64,000 nucleotides of DNA from Tissierella praeacuta DSM 18095 (GCF_900128955.1 NZ_FQTY01000011.1:1-64000), one strand, 5' to 3'; counted from the stretch's first letter, positions 34,257-43,605 are shown. The notes: generated from the letters alone by a model not told the origin. Made by a program: numbers and translations.

Positions 34257-34569
34257 ATGACAAAGTATAAAAAAGGAATCCTGATGCTGACTTGTTTTCT
34301 TATTCTCTTCATGTTTTTCTGTACAACAGCTTTTGCAGCTGGCACAGGAGATTTAGCTGGTGCAATTGGGGGTACATGGCGTGATGCTTCAGGGCAAATT
34401 AAAACTGTGGTAAATAAGGTAGTCTTTCCCGCAATCGATATAACTTTAGCTGTATTTTGATTATCGCAAACATGGTCAAGTTGAGTGGAGTGATCCGGCA
34501 ATTTTATTTGCCTGTTTGATGTTCACCTTAACGGCACCGCTCTATATTTGGCGCATATTGGGTATGTAA
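34257..34569 (+). pseudogene. DUF3852-like small membrane protein of an integrative element, internally deleted
   Basis: AAGAAGG precedes the ATG. The first frame encodes a signal-like helix and TAFAAGTGDLAGAIGGTWRD, then ASGQIKTVVNKVVFPAIDIT, and stops at 34460. Directly after, another frame gives YRKHGQVEWSDPAILFACLM and FTLTAPLYIWRILGM with a stop at 34569. These two halves together are the typical pilin-like protein of Tn1549-type transfer regions (recalled), with about a dozen codons deleted between them. It is non-functional. Confidence 0.7.
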
Positions 34570-34778
34570 AAGCAAAGGCACTGTGCTAAATCGAATAGTA
34601 CAGTACCTTATTTGCGTAATTAGATAGATTTTATTGGGTGGATAAAGTTAGTCACTGATGGAGGGTGTGCTCATAATCTAAAAATAGAAAAAACTTAAAA
34701 CTAACGCTTAGTGTGATTATAAAGCATTATAATCAATCCCATTCCAGAAATACTCCTAATAGATAGCGTGCTATGAGA

Positions 34779-35072
34779 TCAGTTACTATTAAAGAACTTT
34801 TTAGATAAAGCTCCTCCTGTAATAGATATGCCTGCACTCAATAATAATCTCTTAATGAATGTGGCAACCATAGCCTTAGGAAATGCAATAGCTGACACAA
34901 CAATGGTTACTAAATCTACTAGTTTCCCTGCAAATAATCTAACTGTATATGAAGGAAGTCCCAGCCTAGATGTATATGATACATCTAAAGAATAATGCAC
35001 TGTACCTTCATACATGTTTGAGCTTCTGTAATTTATTCTACCTAATTTTGTTTTGTTATAACTAAAAGCTTG
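34779..35072 (-). pseudogene. C-terminal fragment of an unknown protein
   Basis: The open frame lacks its own good start; its first ATG (35015) is preceded by more coding-like sequence (SYNKTKLGRINYRSSN). It encodes MYEGTVHYSLDVSYTSRLGL, then a hydrophobic part LVDLVTIVVSAIAFPKAMVA and a basic tail. The 5' end is cut off by a stop at 35073. I do not recognise the family. Confidence 0.45.
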
Positions 35073-35091
35073 TTATTTTTGTGAGTTCATT

Positions 35092-35559
35092 CTACTTAGA
35101 GGTATAAGATAATATTGTGATAGACTCTCCATTGTTTTTTCGCTCAACTGCAAAAATAGAATTTTCACGTTCAATTCTTTGTGTTTTTGGTAGTTTAGAA
35201 TAGTCAATCACAGCAACTTGATATGGAATATAGAAATAGCTTTCAACTTTATTTTCCTCACAAAATATGATTAAGCTCTGACCATCACCATACTCAATCG
35301 ATTTATTAGCAATTCGACTGAAATTAATATTGTATTGTTTCTTAATTTCACTTGAGTCTGTATATGGTGAAACAACCACTATGTTATTCCAATCTCCAGT
35401 AACTAATTCATCAAAATTAACACTGGATAATCCGGAAATTTCTGTTTTTATTTTATGGGGTATACTGCTTTCTCTTAATAAATAAACTGAATTATAATAC
35501 AAAGTTGTTATTAATATAAAGCTAAATATACCTAAAACAAAAAAAGTTTTTCTACTCAT
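35092..35559 (-). CDS. Membrane-anchored partner of the DUF6973-type protein
   Basis: The 155-residue protein has one N-terminal membrane helix (residues 5-22) and an outside domain (FDELVTGDWNNIVVVSPYTD, then YGDGQSLIIFCEENK). It starts inside the stop of the upstream gene (ATGA overlap at 35556-35559), so the two are translated together. Given a secreted toxin-like neighbour, an immunity or chaperone role is possible. The family is unknown. Confidence 0.6.
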   Translation of the reverse strand: MSRKTFFVLGIFSFILITTLYYNSVYLLRESSIPHKIKTEISGLSSVNFDELVTGDWNNIVVVSPYTDSSEIKKQYNINFSRIANKSIEYGDGQSLIIFCEENKVESYFYIPYQVAVIDYSKLPKTQRIERENSIFAVERKNNGESITILSYTSK

Positions 35560-36367
35560 TTTCTAGACCCCACGGAATTTGTTTTTACCAAATAGTTTTT
35601 AGTGCCGATATCCGAACCTTTAAAACGTCGGAACTCTCCATTTTTCACTGCATCATTTATAAGTACTAGCGCTATATCAATTATAACATCAGAAGGTGCA
35701 TTTGATGGGATTTTTGTTGCTTTGTTAATGCCCACATCGTTGTTAAACAAATCCATTTTTCTTGCTAACGCACTGCCCGGATAGTCATCTTCATGTGCCA
35801 CACCAAACTCTCTTGCATATGCAGCACCTGCATCTCTCGCCGATAATATCATCCAGAGAGCATGACGAAACGCATCAGAATTATCATCCTCGTATTTAGA
35901 GGTAGAGTTATAATATTTCTTATAATATGACATAGCTGTTTTTGCAGCTGATAATACAGATATCCCCTTAAATAAACTTTTATTGAAAACTCTCTTCTCA
36001 TTAGTTCTTAATCTGTTTTTTATAATGGGCAAATCACCATAAGAGCGAGTATTTAAATTACCGTTAAAAACAATACTTCCATTACTATTTACCCGAATAA
36101 TTTTCTTGTCTAACCATCCTGCAATACTCTAATCTTGATTTTTTGTTCAAGATTCTCATCAGTTATGGTTGGCTCATTATATTTTATACTCTGAATAAAA
36201 TTGTTTAAATCATCAATCTCTAGTCTTTCAACAATAGTCGCATAATCTATCTGCTGATTAAGAAAAGGATTCATGTCCAATTTACTTGCAAAAGTAGGAA
36301 CGCTTAAACTCATTATCATTGATAATGTTATTATAAAACTTATTATTTTTGTAGTCAACTTTTTCAT
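35556..36367 (-). pseudogene. Secreted DUF6973-type toxin candidate, frameshifted
   Basis: The gene starts at 36367 with a signal peptide (MKKLTTKIISFIITLSMIMS...VPTFA) and breaks near 36115-36125. One frame stops after KIRVLQDG, while the other continues IAGWLDKKIIRVNSNGSIV without loss and joins the frame ending at 35556. The C-terminal domain holds DAFRHALWMILSARDAGAAY, GVAHEDD and RKMDLFNNDVG. This DAFRHA...AHE...MDLxNN pattern belongs to DUF6973-type domains often found at toxin C-termini (recalled). A single-base change would restore about 270 residues. Confidence 0.65.
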
Positions 36368-36470
36368 ATAAAGTCCTCACTTTCTAAATTTAATTTATAT
36401 ATATCTGATTATATTTTCTTTCTTAAACCATTGGAATCACTCTCCTTAAAGTTACTTTGCTTATATGCCT

Positions 36471-37004
36471 TCACTTATATAACGCACGAGGAGGAAAAAG
36501 GGGACAATCTTTTTCAAAATAATAAGCCGTTGTTTCAGATATCTCTATCTTATCTAAAGTAATTCCTTCTGTGTCAAAATATATTTTTGTATCAGAAAGG
36601 CTCATAAAGATATTAAGGGTATTACCATCTTCACTAATGTATTCATATAGCATTAAACTTGGTTGTTCTATCATATTCTGCAACTGGAAACCATCTGTAA
36701 TATATTGTGGAGAATACTTTTGTAACTCCCGTATAGTTAATTTTTTATCATTCTTTAACTCAAAGATACTATATTTTTCAAAGGTTTCAATGACCCACGA
36801 AATAACTTTTTCTCTAAATTCAGCATTTGCAACCATAGTCACTGAAAAGGTCATAATTATAATACAAGCCGCGACAGCTATTGATTTTCTAATTTTTTTA
36901 ATATTCTTTGCAAACGTAGGTAGAAGCACAACTTTAGCATTTTCATCACTATTAACTTCCTGTTCTATATATTCTTTTAAGGCTATTTTACAAATTGCTG
37001 TCAT
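36471..37004 (-). pseudogene. DUF4367-like anti-sigma-type membrane protein, incomplete
   Basis: The frame encodes a short cytoplasmic part, a membrane helix (IAVAACIIIMTFSVTMVANA) and an outside domain FEKYSIFELKND, then YITDGFQLQNMIEQPSLMLY, typical of DUF4367/DUF4179 proteins encoded with sigma factors. Coding character continues upstream of the first ATG to about 37080 (YRKIVSYLAGCNENEILSIT) but runs into stops. There is no ribosome site. The C-terminus ends early at GGA-GGA-rich codons. It is probably a remnant. Confidence 0.55.
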
Positions 37005-37195
37005 TGCCGTTATTGATAAGATTTCATTTTCATTGCACCCTGCCAGATAGGAAACTATCTTTCTGTAATGAAATAAATATCCACTTGGATTTTAAATTTC
37101 TCGGTATCGCACCTATTTTCTACAACTTTGAGATTAGTGTTGTTTGCCCATATAGAGCAGTAGGCTTGCTGTGCCAAGGATGTTGCTCATAATGG

Positions 37196-37534
37196 TTAGT
37201 ATGATATGTTTCTTTTCTTTATAAGATGTGTTACTAAGACTGATATTACACACACTACCACATTAATTATAACTATAACTGGTTGAACTGTTCCATAAAT
37301 TAAACGAGTAGAAACTAAAAGAATCAAAAGTGAAAGTAAAGGAATAAGCCAATTGTTTTTAATATTTTTCCCCGTCAGGGAGCTTGTGTATATGAAAAAA
37401 GTAGGATTTAAAATATACAACGTAAGTAATATAAAGGGAAATCCCCAATCTGAAGGTAAATAGTTTACCCCAATAAGAGGTAGTGCTATAAAAAGAATAC
37501 TAGCTAATAAAAGCGTTTTTAAGGTTAATTTCAT
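37196..37534 (-). CDS. Small four-helix membrane protein, unknown
   Basis: The ATG at 37534 is chosen because GAGGAA lies eight bases before it; a TTG at 37555 overlaps that site. The product (112 residues) has four predicted membrane helices (LLLASILFIALPLIGV, FILLTLYILNPTFFIYT, WLIPLLSLLILLVST, PVIVIINVVVCVISVLV) and a short basic tail. I recognise no family. Confidence 0.55.
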   Translation of the reverse strand: MKLTLKTLLLASILFIALPLIGVNYLPSDWGFPFILLTLYILNPTFFIYTSSLTGKNIKNNWLIPLLSLLILLVSTRLIYGTVQPVIVIINVVVCVISVLVTHLIKKRNISY

Positions 37535-37766
37535 TGACTCAATTTCCTCTGTCAAATATAAATTTCACCTAATGGGTACTTTTTCAAATACTATCATTCG
37601 TAAAAGTTTTGTTCAGTAGATATATAAAATAAGTTTAGCATATTAAAGCAGCAGCTTCAACGCACAAATTATAAACAATGGAAATGGGAAGGAATATGAA
37701 AACGGAAACCTGTTCACCGGCCTTTTGCAAGGATACTCTGGCGAATTTTAGGGATGTAGGCATAAA

Positions 37767-37800
37767 GAGCCACTATACAGATATAAAACTGTAGTGGCTC
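37767..37800. terminator. Hairpin, possible terminator
   Basis: GAGCCACTA (37767-37775), extended by TACAG, pairs with CTGTAGTGGCTC (37789-37800). A short T-rich tail follows on the plus strand. Confidence 0.55.
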
Positions 37801-37945
37801 AATTTGTTTTGTAAGAGTTTTACAGAATACGGGCATGAGCAATTAGAGAATAAGCGATATTTCTTGTTTTAACAATAATTAACCCAAGTAAAAATGCGGC
37901 AGCAGAATGCCATATCCAGAATAACAATGCTTGAATAACACAATG

Positions 37946-37970
37946 GGCACACGGTTCTAAGCCATGTGCC
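37946..37970 (-). terminator. Possible terminator of the minus-strand redox operon
   Basis: GGCACACGG (37946-37954) pairs with CCATGTGCC (37962-37970) with one mismatch, 23 bases after the CPBP stop. There is no strong T run. Confidence 0.4.
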
Positions 37971-37992
37971 AGTTTGCTGTAATACTTTCATT

Positions 37993-38829
37993 TTAAATGT
38001 CGACAGGTGTTTTAGCAGATGCTTGTTCTGTGCAGTTGCGTTTAAATAAACGGTAGATTACAAAGCACATAGGGATAATCATGGCAAGGGAAACCATATT
38101 GAGGGTAAAAACTCCTGCCTCTGAAGGGATAAAGCTCTGTATCGCACCGATGAGGTTGTTTGCCCCATGTACGAGAATGGGATACATAAGGTTATTCGTC
38201 TTCTCGTAAATTATGGCAGCGACTATTCCCATAAATGTAGTATAAACAGCCTGAACCATATTCATGTGATAGGCTCCGAACATTGTCGCTGACAGTATGA
38301 TCGGAACCCATCCGGAGATAACCTTACGTATGGAGCGAAATACTATTCCTCGGAAAAGAATCTCTTCTATGAGAGGTGCGGCAATAACGGCAATCAGAAT
38401 TACACCTAAACTACTTCCACCGCCGATTTCCTTGTTTGCTGCATCCATTGCGGCAAGGCTTCCCTGAAGAGCGGGTATTTTTTCAGCCAGCATAATCCAG
38501 AGATAAGAGACTCCTGAAACTCCTGCAACTGCGACGAGACTTATTGCCGAATCCTTGAGATTCGGCACAGTTCTTATTTCATCTTTGCCTTTCCTGAACG
38601 CCAACTTGTAGATAATAAAGAAGATAAGCATCAGTATCACATCTACAAGAATTTCAGCTAAATAAGAAAACTTCATAAACTGTTCCTCTGGTATATGAAA
38701 AATATTTACAAACAAATAGTAAATGCCGTAGAGAAAGATACTTGATGTAAGAAAGTGTCCCGCTATGGCAAGTATTGGGAGTGCGGCAAACCAGATTTTT
38801 CGTCTAACATCTATATTGTTTTTAGTCAT
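37993..38829 (-). CDS. CPBP-family intramembrane metalloprotease
   Basis: The 278-residue protein has about eight membrane helices and the CAAX/CPBP (ABI) motifs PLIEEILFRGIVFRSIR (the EExxxR glutamates), ILSATMFGAYHMN and a later HGANNL. These residues form the active site of CAAX protease relatives. The natural substrate is unknown; in bacteria such proteins often act in peptide maturation or self-immunity. A GGAGGCAAGAC-type site lies before the ATG. It is the last gene of a minus-strand operon with TlpA-like and Fe-S membrane proteins. A decayed relative lies at 47512-47655. Confidence 0.85.
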   Translation of the reverse strand: MTKNNIDVRRKIWFAALPILAIAGHFLTSSIFLYGIYYLFVNIFHIPEEQFMKFSYLAEILVDVILMLIFFIIYKLAFRKGKDEIRTVPNLKDSAISLVAVAGVSGVSYLWIMLAEKIPALQGSLAAMDAANKEIGGGSSLGVILIAVIAAPLIEEILFRGIVFRSIRKVISGWVPIILSATMFGAYHMNMVQAVYTTFMGIVAAIIYEKTNNLMYPILVHGANNLIGAIQSFIPSEAGVFTLNMVSLAMIIPMCFVIYRLFKRNCTEQASAKTPVDI

Positions 38830-38843
38830 GTCTTGCCTCCCGA

Positions 38844-39722
38844 TTACTTATTGTCCTTATTGTTGTTTAATTCCTGAATTTGCCTATCAATTTCGTCTAT
38901 TCTTTTAATATCATCAAAAAGAGTTTTTAGCTCATCTTTGGTAAAAGAATCCTTTGCAGCTTCTATCTGAGCTTTCAAGTATTCAGCGTAGGTAGTATCA
39001 CCCATCTGTTCAACATTGCTTTTCTCCATATGGTCGAATACCTTGTCCCAAACATCCTTGTGTTCTAAGAAGATATTGTTTTCCTCTGTCACAAGTGCTT
39101 CGATTTTATCGTCAAGTGTTTTCTCAGAGGAAACAGAGGATGAAATTGTTTTGCCGGCCTTCACATCGTCGACCATTTTAAGGATATCGTCCATTTTCTT
39201 TTCATCTTCAATGCTTCCTACAATGGGTTCTCCGATGATATTACCGTTTTTATCAACCATAACGGTGGTGGGGAAAGCAAAGATTTTTCCGATATAGTCC
39301 TTTGCTTCTTGTCCGCCACTGATAAACAAATTCCTATATGTGGCACCCTGCTTTGAAAGGATTTCCTTTGCCTCTGCAAGTGACTTGTCGCTTTCTCCGG
39401 CCTCCACATTTACACCTACAAGTTCAGCGCCCTTTTCACGGAGCTTGGTGTTTAACTCTTCCAGTGCAGGCATCTCATTGACACATGCGGAGCAGCCGTT
39501 GAACCAGAAGTTAAGAAGAGTTACCTCGTTTTTGCTGAACAGGGTCTCATCAACACTATTGCCCTCAAAATCTGTTCCCTGAAATTTCGGGAAGGCTTTA
39601 GTTTGCTTTGTTCCGTCTGTTGAGGAGGGGGAGCTGACTGTGCTATTGCTGCTGCATGCAGCCAGCGAAAAAGTCATCATTATTATTATAAGTATGGATA
39701 CGATTCTTTTAATTACTTTCAT
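38844..39722 (-). CDS. TlpA/ResA-like thioredoxin lipoprotein with extra C-terminal helical domain
   Basis: The lipobox LAAC gives a lipidated cysteine at residue 23. A thioredoxin fold follows (about 45-195), with the active site NFWFNGCSACVNEMPAL (C77, C80) and the cis-proline segment FAFPTTVMVDKNG. Residues about 200-292 are a separate helical domain (EHKDVWDKVFDHMEK, then SFTKDELKTLFDDIKRIDEI) that recurs in the secreted proteins at 45174 and 49928. It reduces or exchanges disulfides outside the membrane, probably drawing electrons from the polyferredoxin-like membrane protein encoded just upstream and overlapping it by 14 bases. Confidence 0.88.
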   Translation of the reverse strand: MKVIKRIVSILIIIMMTFSLAACSSNSTVSSPSSTDGTKQTKAFPKFQGTDFEGNSVDETLFSKNEVTLLNFWFNGCSACVNEMPALEELNTKLREKGAELVGVNVEAGESDKSLAEAKEILSKQGATYRNLFISGGQEAKDYIGKIFAFPTTVMVDKNGNIIGEPIVGSIEDEKKMDDILKMVDDVKAGKTISSSVSSEKTLDDKIEALVTEENNIFLEHKDVWDKVFDHMEKSNVEQMGDTTYAEYLKAQIEAAKDSFTKDELKTLFDDIKRIDEIDRQIQELNNNKDNK

Positions 39723-40644
39723 TTTTTATCTCTCCAATCTGATTTATTATTTTATCTTTCTTTAGTTCAAGAGGACTTTTAAATCCCCAGTGGACGCTGA
39801 TTGCCTTTGTTGGGCACACCTTTATGCACTCTCCGCAGCGGATACACTCTGAGTGGGAGGTGTTTTTAGTGATGTCCACATCCATTTTGCAGGTTCTGCT
39901 GCATTTTCCGCAGGAAATGCATTTGTGCTTGTCCACATTGTAGTCAAGAAGCGAAACCTTGTTAAACAGTGCATAGAACGCACCCAGTGGGCACAGCCAT
40001 TTGCAGAAGGGACGGTAGAACAGCACACTGAGAATTATAATCCCAACTAGTATTCCGAATTTCCAAGCAAAGAGACTCCCAAGTGTTGCCCTAATACTGC
40101 TGTCAACTAGGGAAAGGGGTATGCCGCCTTCCAATATCCCCTGGGGGCAGATATATTTACAGAAGTATGGTGAGCCGATTCCGGCTTTGTTTGTTATAAG
40201 GATTGGCAATGCAACTACCACAATGGCGAGAACGCCGTACTTAATGTAGCGCAGAGCCTTAAGCTTTTTGGTGCTGAACTTCTTCGTTGGAATCTTATGA
40301 AGCAGATCCTGAAACCATCCGAAGGGGCAAAGGAAGCCACAAATAAACCTTCCGAGCATTATGCCGAAAAAAATCAGTATACCAGTTATATAATAGGAAA
40401 AACTGAACTTGGAGGAACCCACCACGGCCTGAAAAGATCCGATGGGGCAGGCTCCCGTTGCAGCCGGACATGAGTAGCAGTTAAGTCCAGGCACACATAC
40501 CTGCTTGACCTTTCCATTATATAAAGCTCCCTTCAGAAAATTTGGCAGATGGATGTTTGTCAGAAGCGTGGCAAACGTTTGAATGGTATTCCTTTTTTTA
40601 AAAAAATTCTTGAATGAAATTTTCTTCACTTTAGCCTTATCCAA
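39709..40644 (-). CDS. Membrane-bound 4Fe-4S polyferredoxin-like protein (NapH/CcdA-linked type)
   Basis: A TTG at 40644 is taken as start because GGAG is spaced before it, and it overlaps the previous gene. The ~311-residue protein has about five membrane helices, an N-terminal CVPGLNCYSCPAATGACP cluster, two GxxCGxxCPxG-type motifs (FICGFLCPFGWFQ, CKWLCPLGAFYALF), CPQG, and two ferredoxin clusters near the C-terminus (CISCGKCSRTCKMD, CIRCGECIKVCPTKAI). NapH-like proteins move electrons across the membrane. Here the likely acceptor is the TlpA-like lipoprotein. Confidence 0.88.
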   Translation of the reverse strand: MDKAKVKKISFKNFFKKRNTIQTFATLLTNIHLPNFLKGALYNGKVKQVCVPGLNCYSCPAATGACPIGSFQAVVGSSKFSFSYYITGILIFFGIMLGRFICGFLCPFGWFQDLLHKIPTKKFSTKKLKALRYIKYGVLAIVVVALPILITNKAGIGSPYFCKYICPQGILEGGIPLSLVDSSIRATLGSLFAWKFGILVGIIILSVLFYRPFCKWLCPLGAFYALFNKVSLLDYNVDKHKCISCGKCSRTCKMDVDITKNTSHSECIRCGECIKVCPTKAISVHWGFKSPLELKKDKIINQIGEIKNESN

Positions 40645-40801
40645 TTCCAACACACTCCAAACACAGACGAATTGCTTTCGCAAACACGGTTTCGACCTCT
40701 CCACGGTATGCACCTAAACCCACAAAGGCGATTGCCGTAATAATCAGCATCAGCTGCACTGTAAATTTTATTTGTGCCGAATATTTACCGATAGAATTCA
40801 T
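40637..40801 (-). CDS. CD1871A-like CXXC mini-protein
   Basis: An excellent AGGAGGGATAAC site precedes the ATG at 40801. The 54-residue product has one membrane helix (LMLIITAIAFVGLGAY), a GEVETVFAKAIRLC stretch and ends CLECVGIG, the signature of the CD1871A family of CXXC proteins. It overlaps the Fe-S protein gene by 8 bases. The CxxC pair next to the membrane suggests a redox relay or a cluster ligand for the polyferredoxin-like partner (inference). Confidence 0.8.
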   Translation of the reverse strand: MNSIGKYSAQIKFTVQLMLIITAIAFVGLGAYRGEVETVFAKAIRLCLECVGIG

Positions 40802-41046
40802 TTGTTATCCCTCCTCTGTTTTTTTGATTTGATTTTTTCTGACAACAGAAGTATAGCAAATTGAGTATAAATTTCCTGTTAAGATAAAAACAATTCTTAA
40901 ATCAATTTAGCAGAAATTTTATTTCCCATATGTTATAATATTTTTGAAAACTTGGTTTTAAATATGATAAGCTTTTCTGCAATCTGCCGAGTGCTTTTCC
41001 GGCAGTAAGTAAAAATAGAGCACAATGAAAGGAGTGTATATCGAAT

Positions 41047-41724
41047 ATGAGAATATTGGTAGTCGAGGACGAAAAGACCCTCTGCGAGACAATTGCAAAG
41101 GGACTGCGGCTTGACGGGTATGAGGTGGACACCTGCTTCGACGGGGAAGATGCTTGGGATATGATACTGTCGGAGAGTTATGATCTTATAATATTAGATT
41201 TGAATCTTCCGGGAATGGATGGAATGGAAGTACTTCAAAATATTCGCATGGAGGATGCAGAAACTAACATACTTATACTTTCTGCAAGAGGCCAGCTTCA
41301 GGACAAAATAGACGGACTCGATGGAGGGGCGAACGATTATCTGTGTAAGCCCTTTCATTTTGAGGAACTGGAAGCTCGTGTGCGAAGCCTTACGCGAAGA
41401 CGTGTCGTTCAGAATAATCTTGTTCTCGAGTGTGGAGAAATTTCCCTTGATACAAAGGCACGCACTGCTTTTGCAAGGGGTGTAGAGCTATCACTTACGC
41501 GAAAAGAGCTGGGTCTTTTGGAGTATCTTATGCTCCATCAGGAGCACCCAGTAAGCCAGGAAGAGCTTATACAGCATGTGTGGGATGGAAGCGTGGACAG
41601 TTTCAGCAATTCCATCCGTGTGCATATTTCTGCGCTTCGCAAGAAGTTGAGAGCGGTCTTGGGATATGATCCGATTACTAATCGCATCGGGCAGGGCTAC
41701 CTGATAGGAGGTATGTCTGAATGA
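41047..41724 (+). CDS. VanR-like response regulator (OmpR family), system A
   Basis: AAAGGAGTG precedes the ATG. The 225-residue protein has a receiver domain (acidic pocket VVEDEK, phosphoacceptor LIILDLNLPGMDG at about residue 51, conserved lysine in LCKPF) and an OmpR winged-helix DNA-binding domain (LTRKELGLLEYLMLH, then NSIRVHISALRKKL). It overlaps the kinase gene by 4 bases and is divergent from the CXXC/Fe-S/TlpA/CPBP operon, which it probably controls. A decayed relative lies at 46376-46761. Confidence 0.9.
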   Translation: MRILVVEDEKTLCETIAKGLRLDGYEVDTCFDGEDAWDMILSESYDLIILDLNLPGMDGMEVLQNIRMEDAETNILILSARGQLQDKIDGLDGGANDYLCKPFHFEELEARVRSLTRRRVVQNNLVLECGEISLDTKARTAFARGVELSLTRKELGLLEYLMLHQEHPVSQEELIQHVWDGSVDSFSNSIRVHISALRKKLRAVLGYDPITNRIGQGYLIGGMSE

Positions 41725-42863
41725 AAAAAAGGCTCTCCCTTCAGTGGAAACTCACATTAATGACTGCATTTCTGGTAATTGTAGCCTGTCTTACCCTTAG
41801 CTACTTTATCAGCAGATCGGCTGTACTATATATGGATGATATTGAGGATTCGGTAATAGCCATATTCCCAAAGGAACTATTTTCGGAGGACTCCTCAGTA
41901 AATGTTGAATTATATATTGATACGACGGCGAATCTTTCTGACATGGTTAAAAACACACAGGTGGAATTTTGGGGGAAGAGTCTGCTCATAACATCAATTA
42001 TCACGCTAATAAGCAGTACCCTGATATACTTTATCGTAGGATACGCGCTGCGCCCGCTTAAGAAACTTGGCAGGCAGATCCAAGATATTCAGGCAAAAAA
42101 CATGCAGCAGCCCATTGCTTTAGAGAGTAACTCTATTGAAATTCTGCGTCTTATCGACGCTTTTAACGGAATGCTCAAAAGGCTTAACAATGCCTTTTCC
42201 GCACAGAGGCAGTTTTCCGCTAACGCCGCCCACGAACTTCGCACCCCTCTTGCGGTTATGCAGACCAAAGTTGAGGTGTTTGAAAAAAACAAGAACCCTG
42301 GAAATGATGACTATCAAGAGGCAATAGACATGGTTAAGATACAGACCGACCGTTTATCCCATGTAATAGACATCCTTTTGGAAATGACCGAGCTTCAGTC
42401 AGCAAAAAGAAGTGACCATATCTCACTTGCAGAGCTGACCGAAGAGGTTATCTGCGATTTAGTGGCTGTGGGGGATAAAAAGGGCATAAGCCTTACTCAG
42501 AAACCCGGCGATGCACAGATTATGGGCAGTGATATGCTGATATACAGAGCAATCTATAATCTAATTGAAAACGCAATTAAATATAATCATCAAGGCGGCG
42601 AGGTTTCGGTTGAAATCAAAGAGAATGATGAATATGCCAGGGTAATTGTCTCCGATACGGGTTCGGGAATCGATAAAAATGACTGGGAGCAGATATTCGA
42701 ACCGTTTTTCAGAGTGGATAAGTCAAGAAGCCGCGCTATGGGAGGTGCGGGCCTTGGATTGGCACTTGTACGAGAAATCGCCCGCCAGCATGGTGGGGAT
42801 GTTTGTGTCCTTCAAAGCTCAGCACAGGGAACACAAATTGAGCTGAGTCTTTTGTTGGGTTAA
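41721..42863 (+). CDS. VanS-like sensor histidine kinase, system A
   Basis: The 380-residue kinase has two membrane helices (about 12-30 and 84-104) around a ~50-residue outside sensor, a HAMP-like linker, the H-box FSANAAHELRTPLAVMQTK (phosphoacceptor His), N-box YNLIENAIKYNHQGG, and G-boxes DTGSGI and GGAGLGLALVREI. All catalytic motifs are present. It pairs with the regulator 4 bases upstream. The short outside loop suggests that it senses a membrane or redox state rather than a nutrient (inference). Confidence 0.9.
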   Translation: MKKRLSLQWKLTLMTAFLVIVACLTLSYFISRSAVLYMDDIEDSVIAIFPKELFSEDSSVNVELYIDTTANLSDMVKNTQVEFWGKSLLITSIITLISSTLIYFIVGYALRPLKKLGRQIQDIQAKNMQQPIALESNSIEILRLIDAFNGMLKRLNNAFSAQRQFSANAAHELRTPLAVMQTKVEVFEKNKNPGNDDYQEAIDMVKIQTDRLSHVIDILLEMTELQSAKRSDHISLAELTEEVICDLVAVGDKKGISLTQKPGDAQIMGSDMLIYRAIYNLIENAIKYNHQGGEVSVEIKENDEYARVIVSDTGSGIDKNDWEQIFEPFFRVDKSRSRAMGGAGLGLALVREIARQHGGDVCVLQSSAQGTQIELSLLLG

Positions 42864-42909
42864 CATTATAAAGATATCTTTGCTCGGTGAATGTAAGGAG
42901 GGATGTAAT

Positions 42910-43605
42910 ATGAACAAAATCATATATATAGCAGATGATGAACAAAATATCCGGGAATTGCTCAAAGACTTTTTGAAGGATGATTATGAAGTGGAAGTTT
43001 TTGAGACAGGGGACGCACTGATGAAACGCTTTGATGCTGCTCCAGCGAACCTTGTGATTCTTGATATCATGATGCCAGGAACAGATGGGTTTACGATCTG
43101 CTCAAAGATTCGTAAAACATCTGATATCCCAATTATTTTATTAACAGCAAAGGACATGGATGCTGACTATATTACCGGCTTTACAATGGGGTGCGATGAC
43201 TATTTTATCAAACCATTTTCCCCTATTAAGCTGGTCATGCGGGTGAAGGCCATTTTTAACCGGGCGGAGAATTGGTCAGGAGAAAGCAGCCGGGATAAAG
43301 ATCTGTCATTTGGAGATATTACACTGCATGTCAGTCAAAAATTGGCCTTTTGCCGGGAACAAGAGCTAAAGCTTACCAATACAGAGTATGCACTTCTGAT
43401 TTTCCTGTTTGAAAACAGGGATCGAGCCGTATCCAGAGAGGAACTCCTCAATTCTATCTGGGGATATGATGAGTCAGTGGAAACACGGGCAACTGACGAC
43501 ACCGTCAAACGGCTTCGAAGAAAAATGGCAGCTTGCTCCAGTAATGTTATCATTGAAACCGTTTGGGGATATGGATTTCGTCTAACAGAGGAACAACCAC
43601 TATGA
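42910..43605 (+). CDS. VanR-like response regulator (OmpR family), system B
   Basis: The ATG at 42910 follows AAGGAGGG; an upstream in-frame start would lie before that site. Receiver motifs are IADDEQN, VILDIMMPGTDG and IKPFSP; the C-terminal winged helix has KLTNTEYALLIFLFEN and TDDTVKRLRRKM. It is closely similar to the regulator at 48019-48708 over its whole length. It overlaps its kinase (ATGA). With system A and the secreted protein at 45174 it forms a plus-strand signalling cluster. Confidence 0.9.
   Translation: MNKIIYIADDEQNIRELLKDFLKDDYEVEVFETGDALMKRFDAAPANLVILDIMMPGTDGFTICSKIRKTSDIPIILLTAKDMDADYITGFTMGCDDYFIKPFSPIKLVMRVKAIFNRAENWSGESSRDKDLSFGDITLHVSQKLAFCREQELKLTNTEYALLIFLFENRDRAVSREELLNSIWGYDESVETRATDDTVKRLRRKMAACSSNVIIETVWGYGFRLTEEQPL

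Larger units (their letters stand above)
37535..37992. other. Intergenic stretch at the border to the GC-richer block
   Basis: No gene is seen. It holds two hairpins (37767-37800 and 37946-37970). From about 37.68 kb the base composition rises, marking the edge of the transferred block. Confidence 0.5.
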
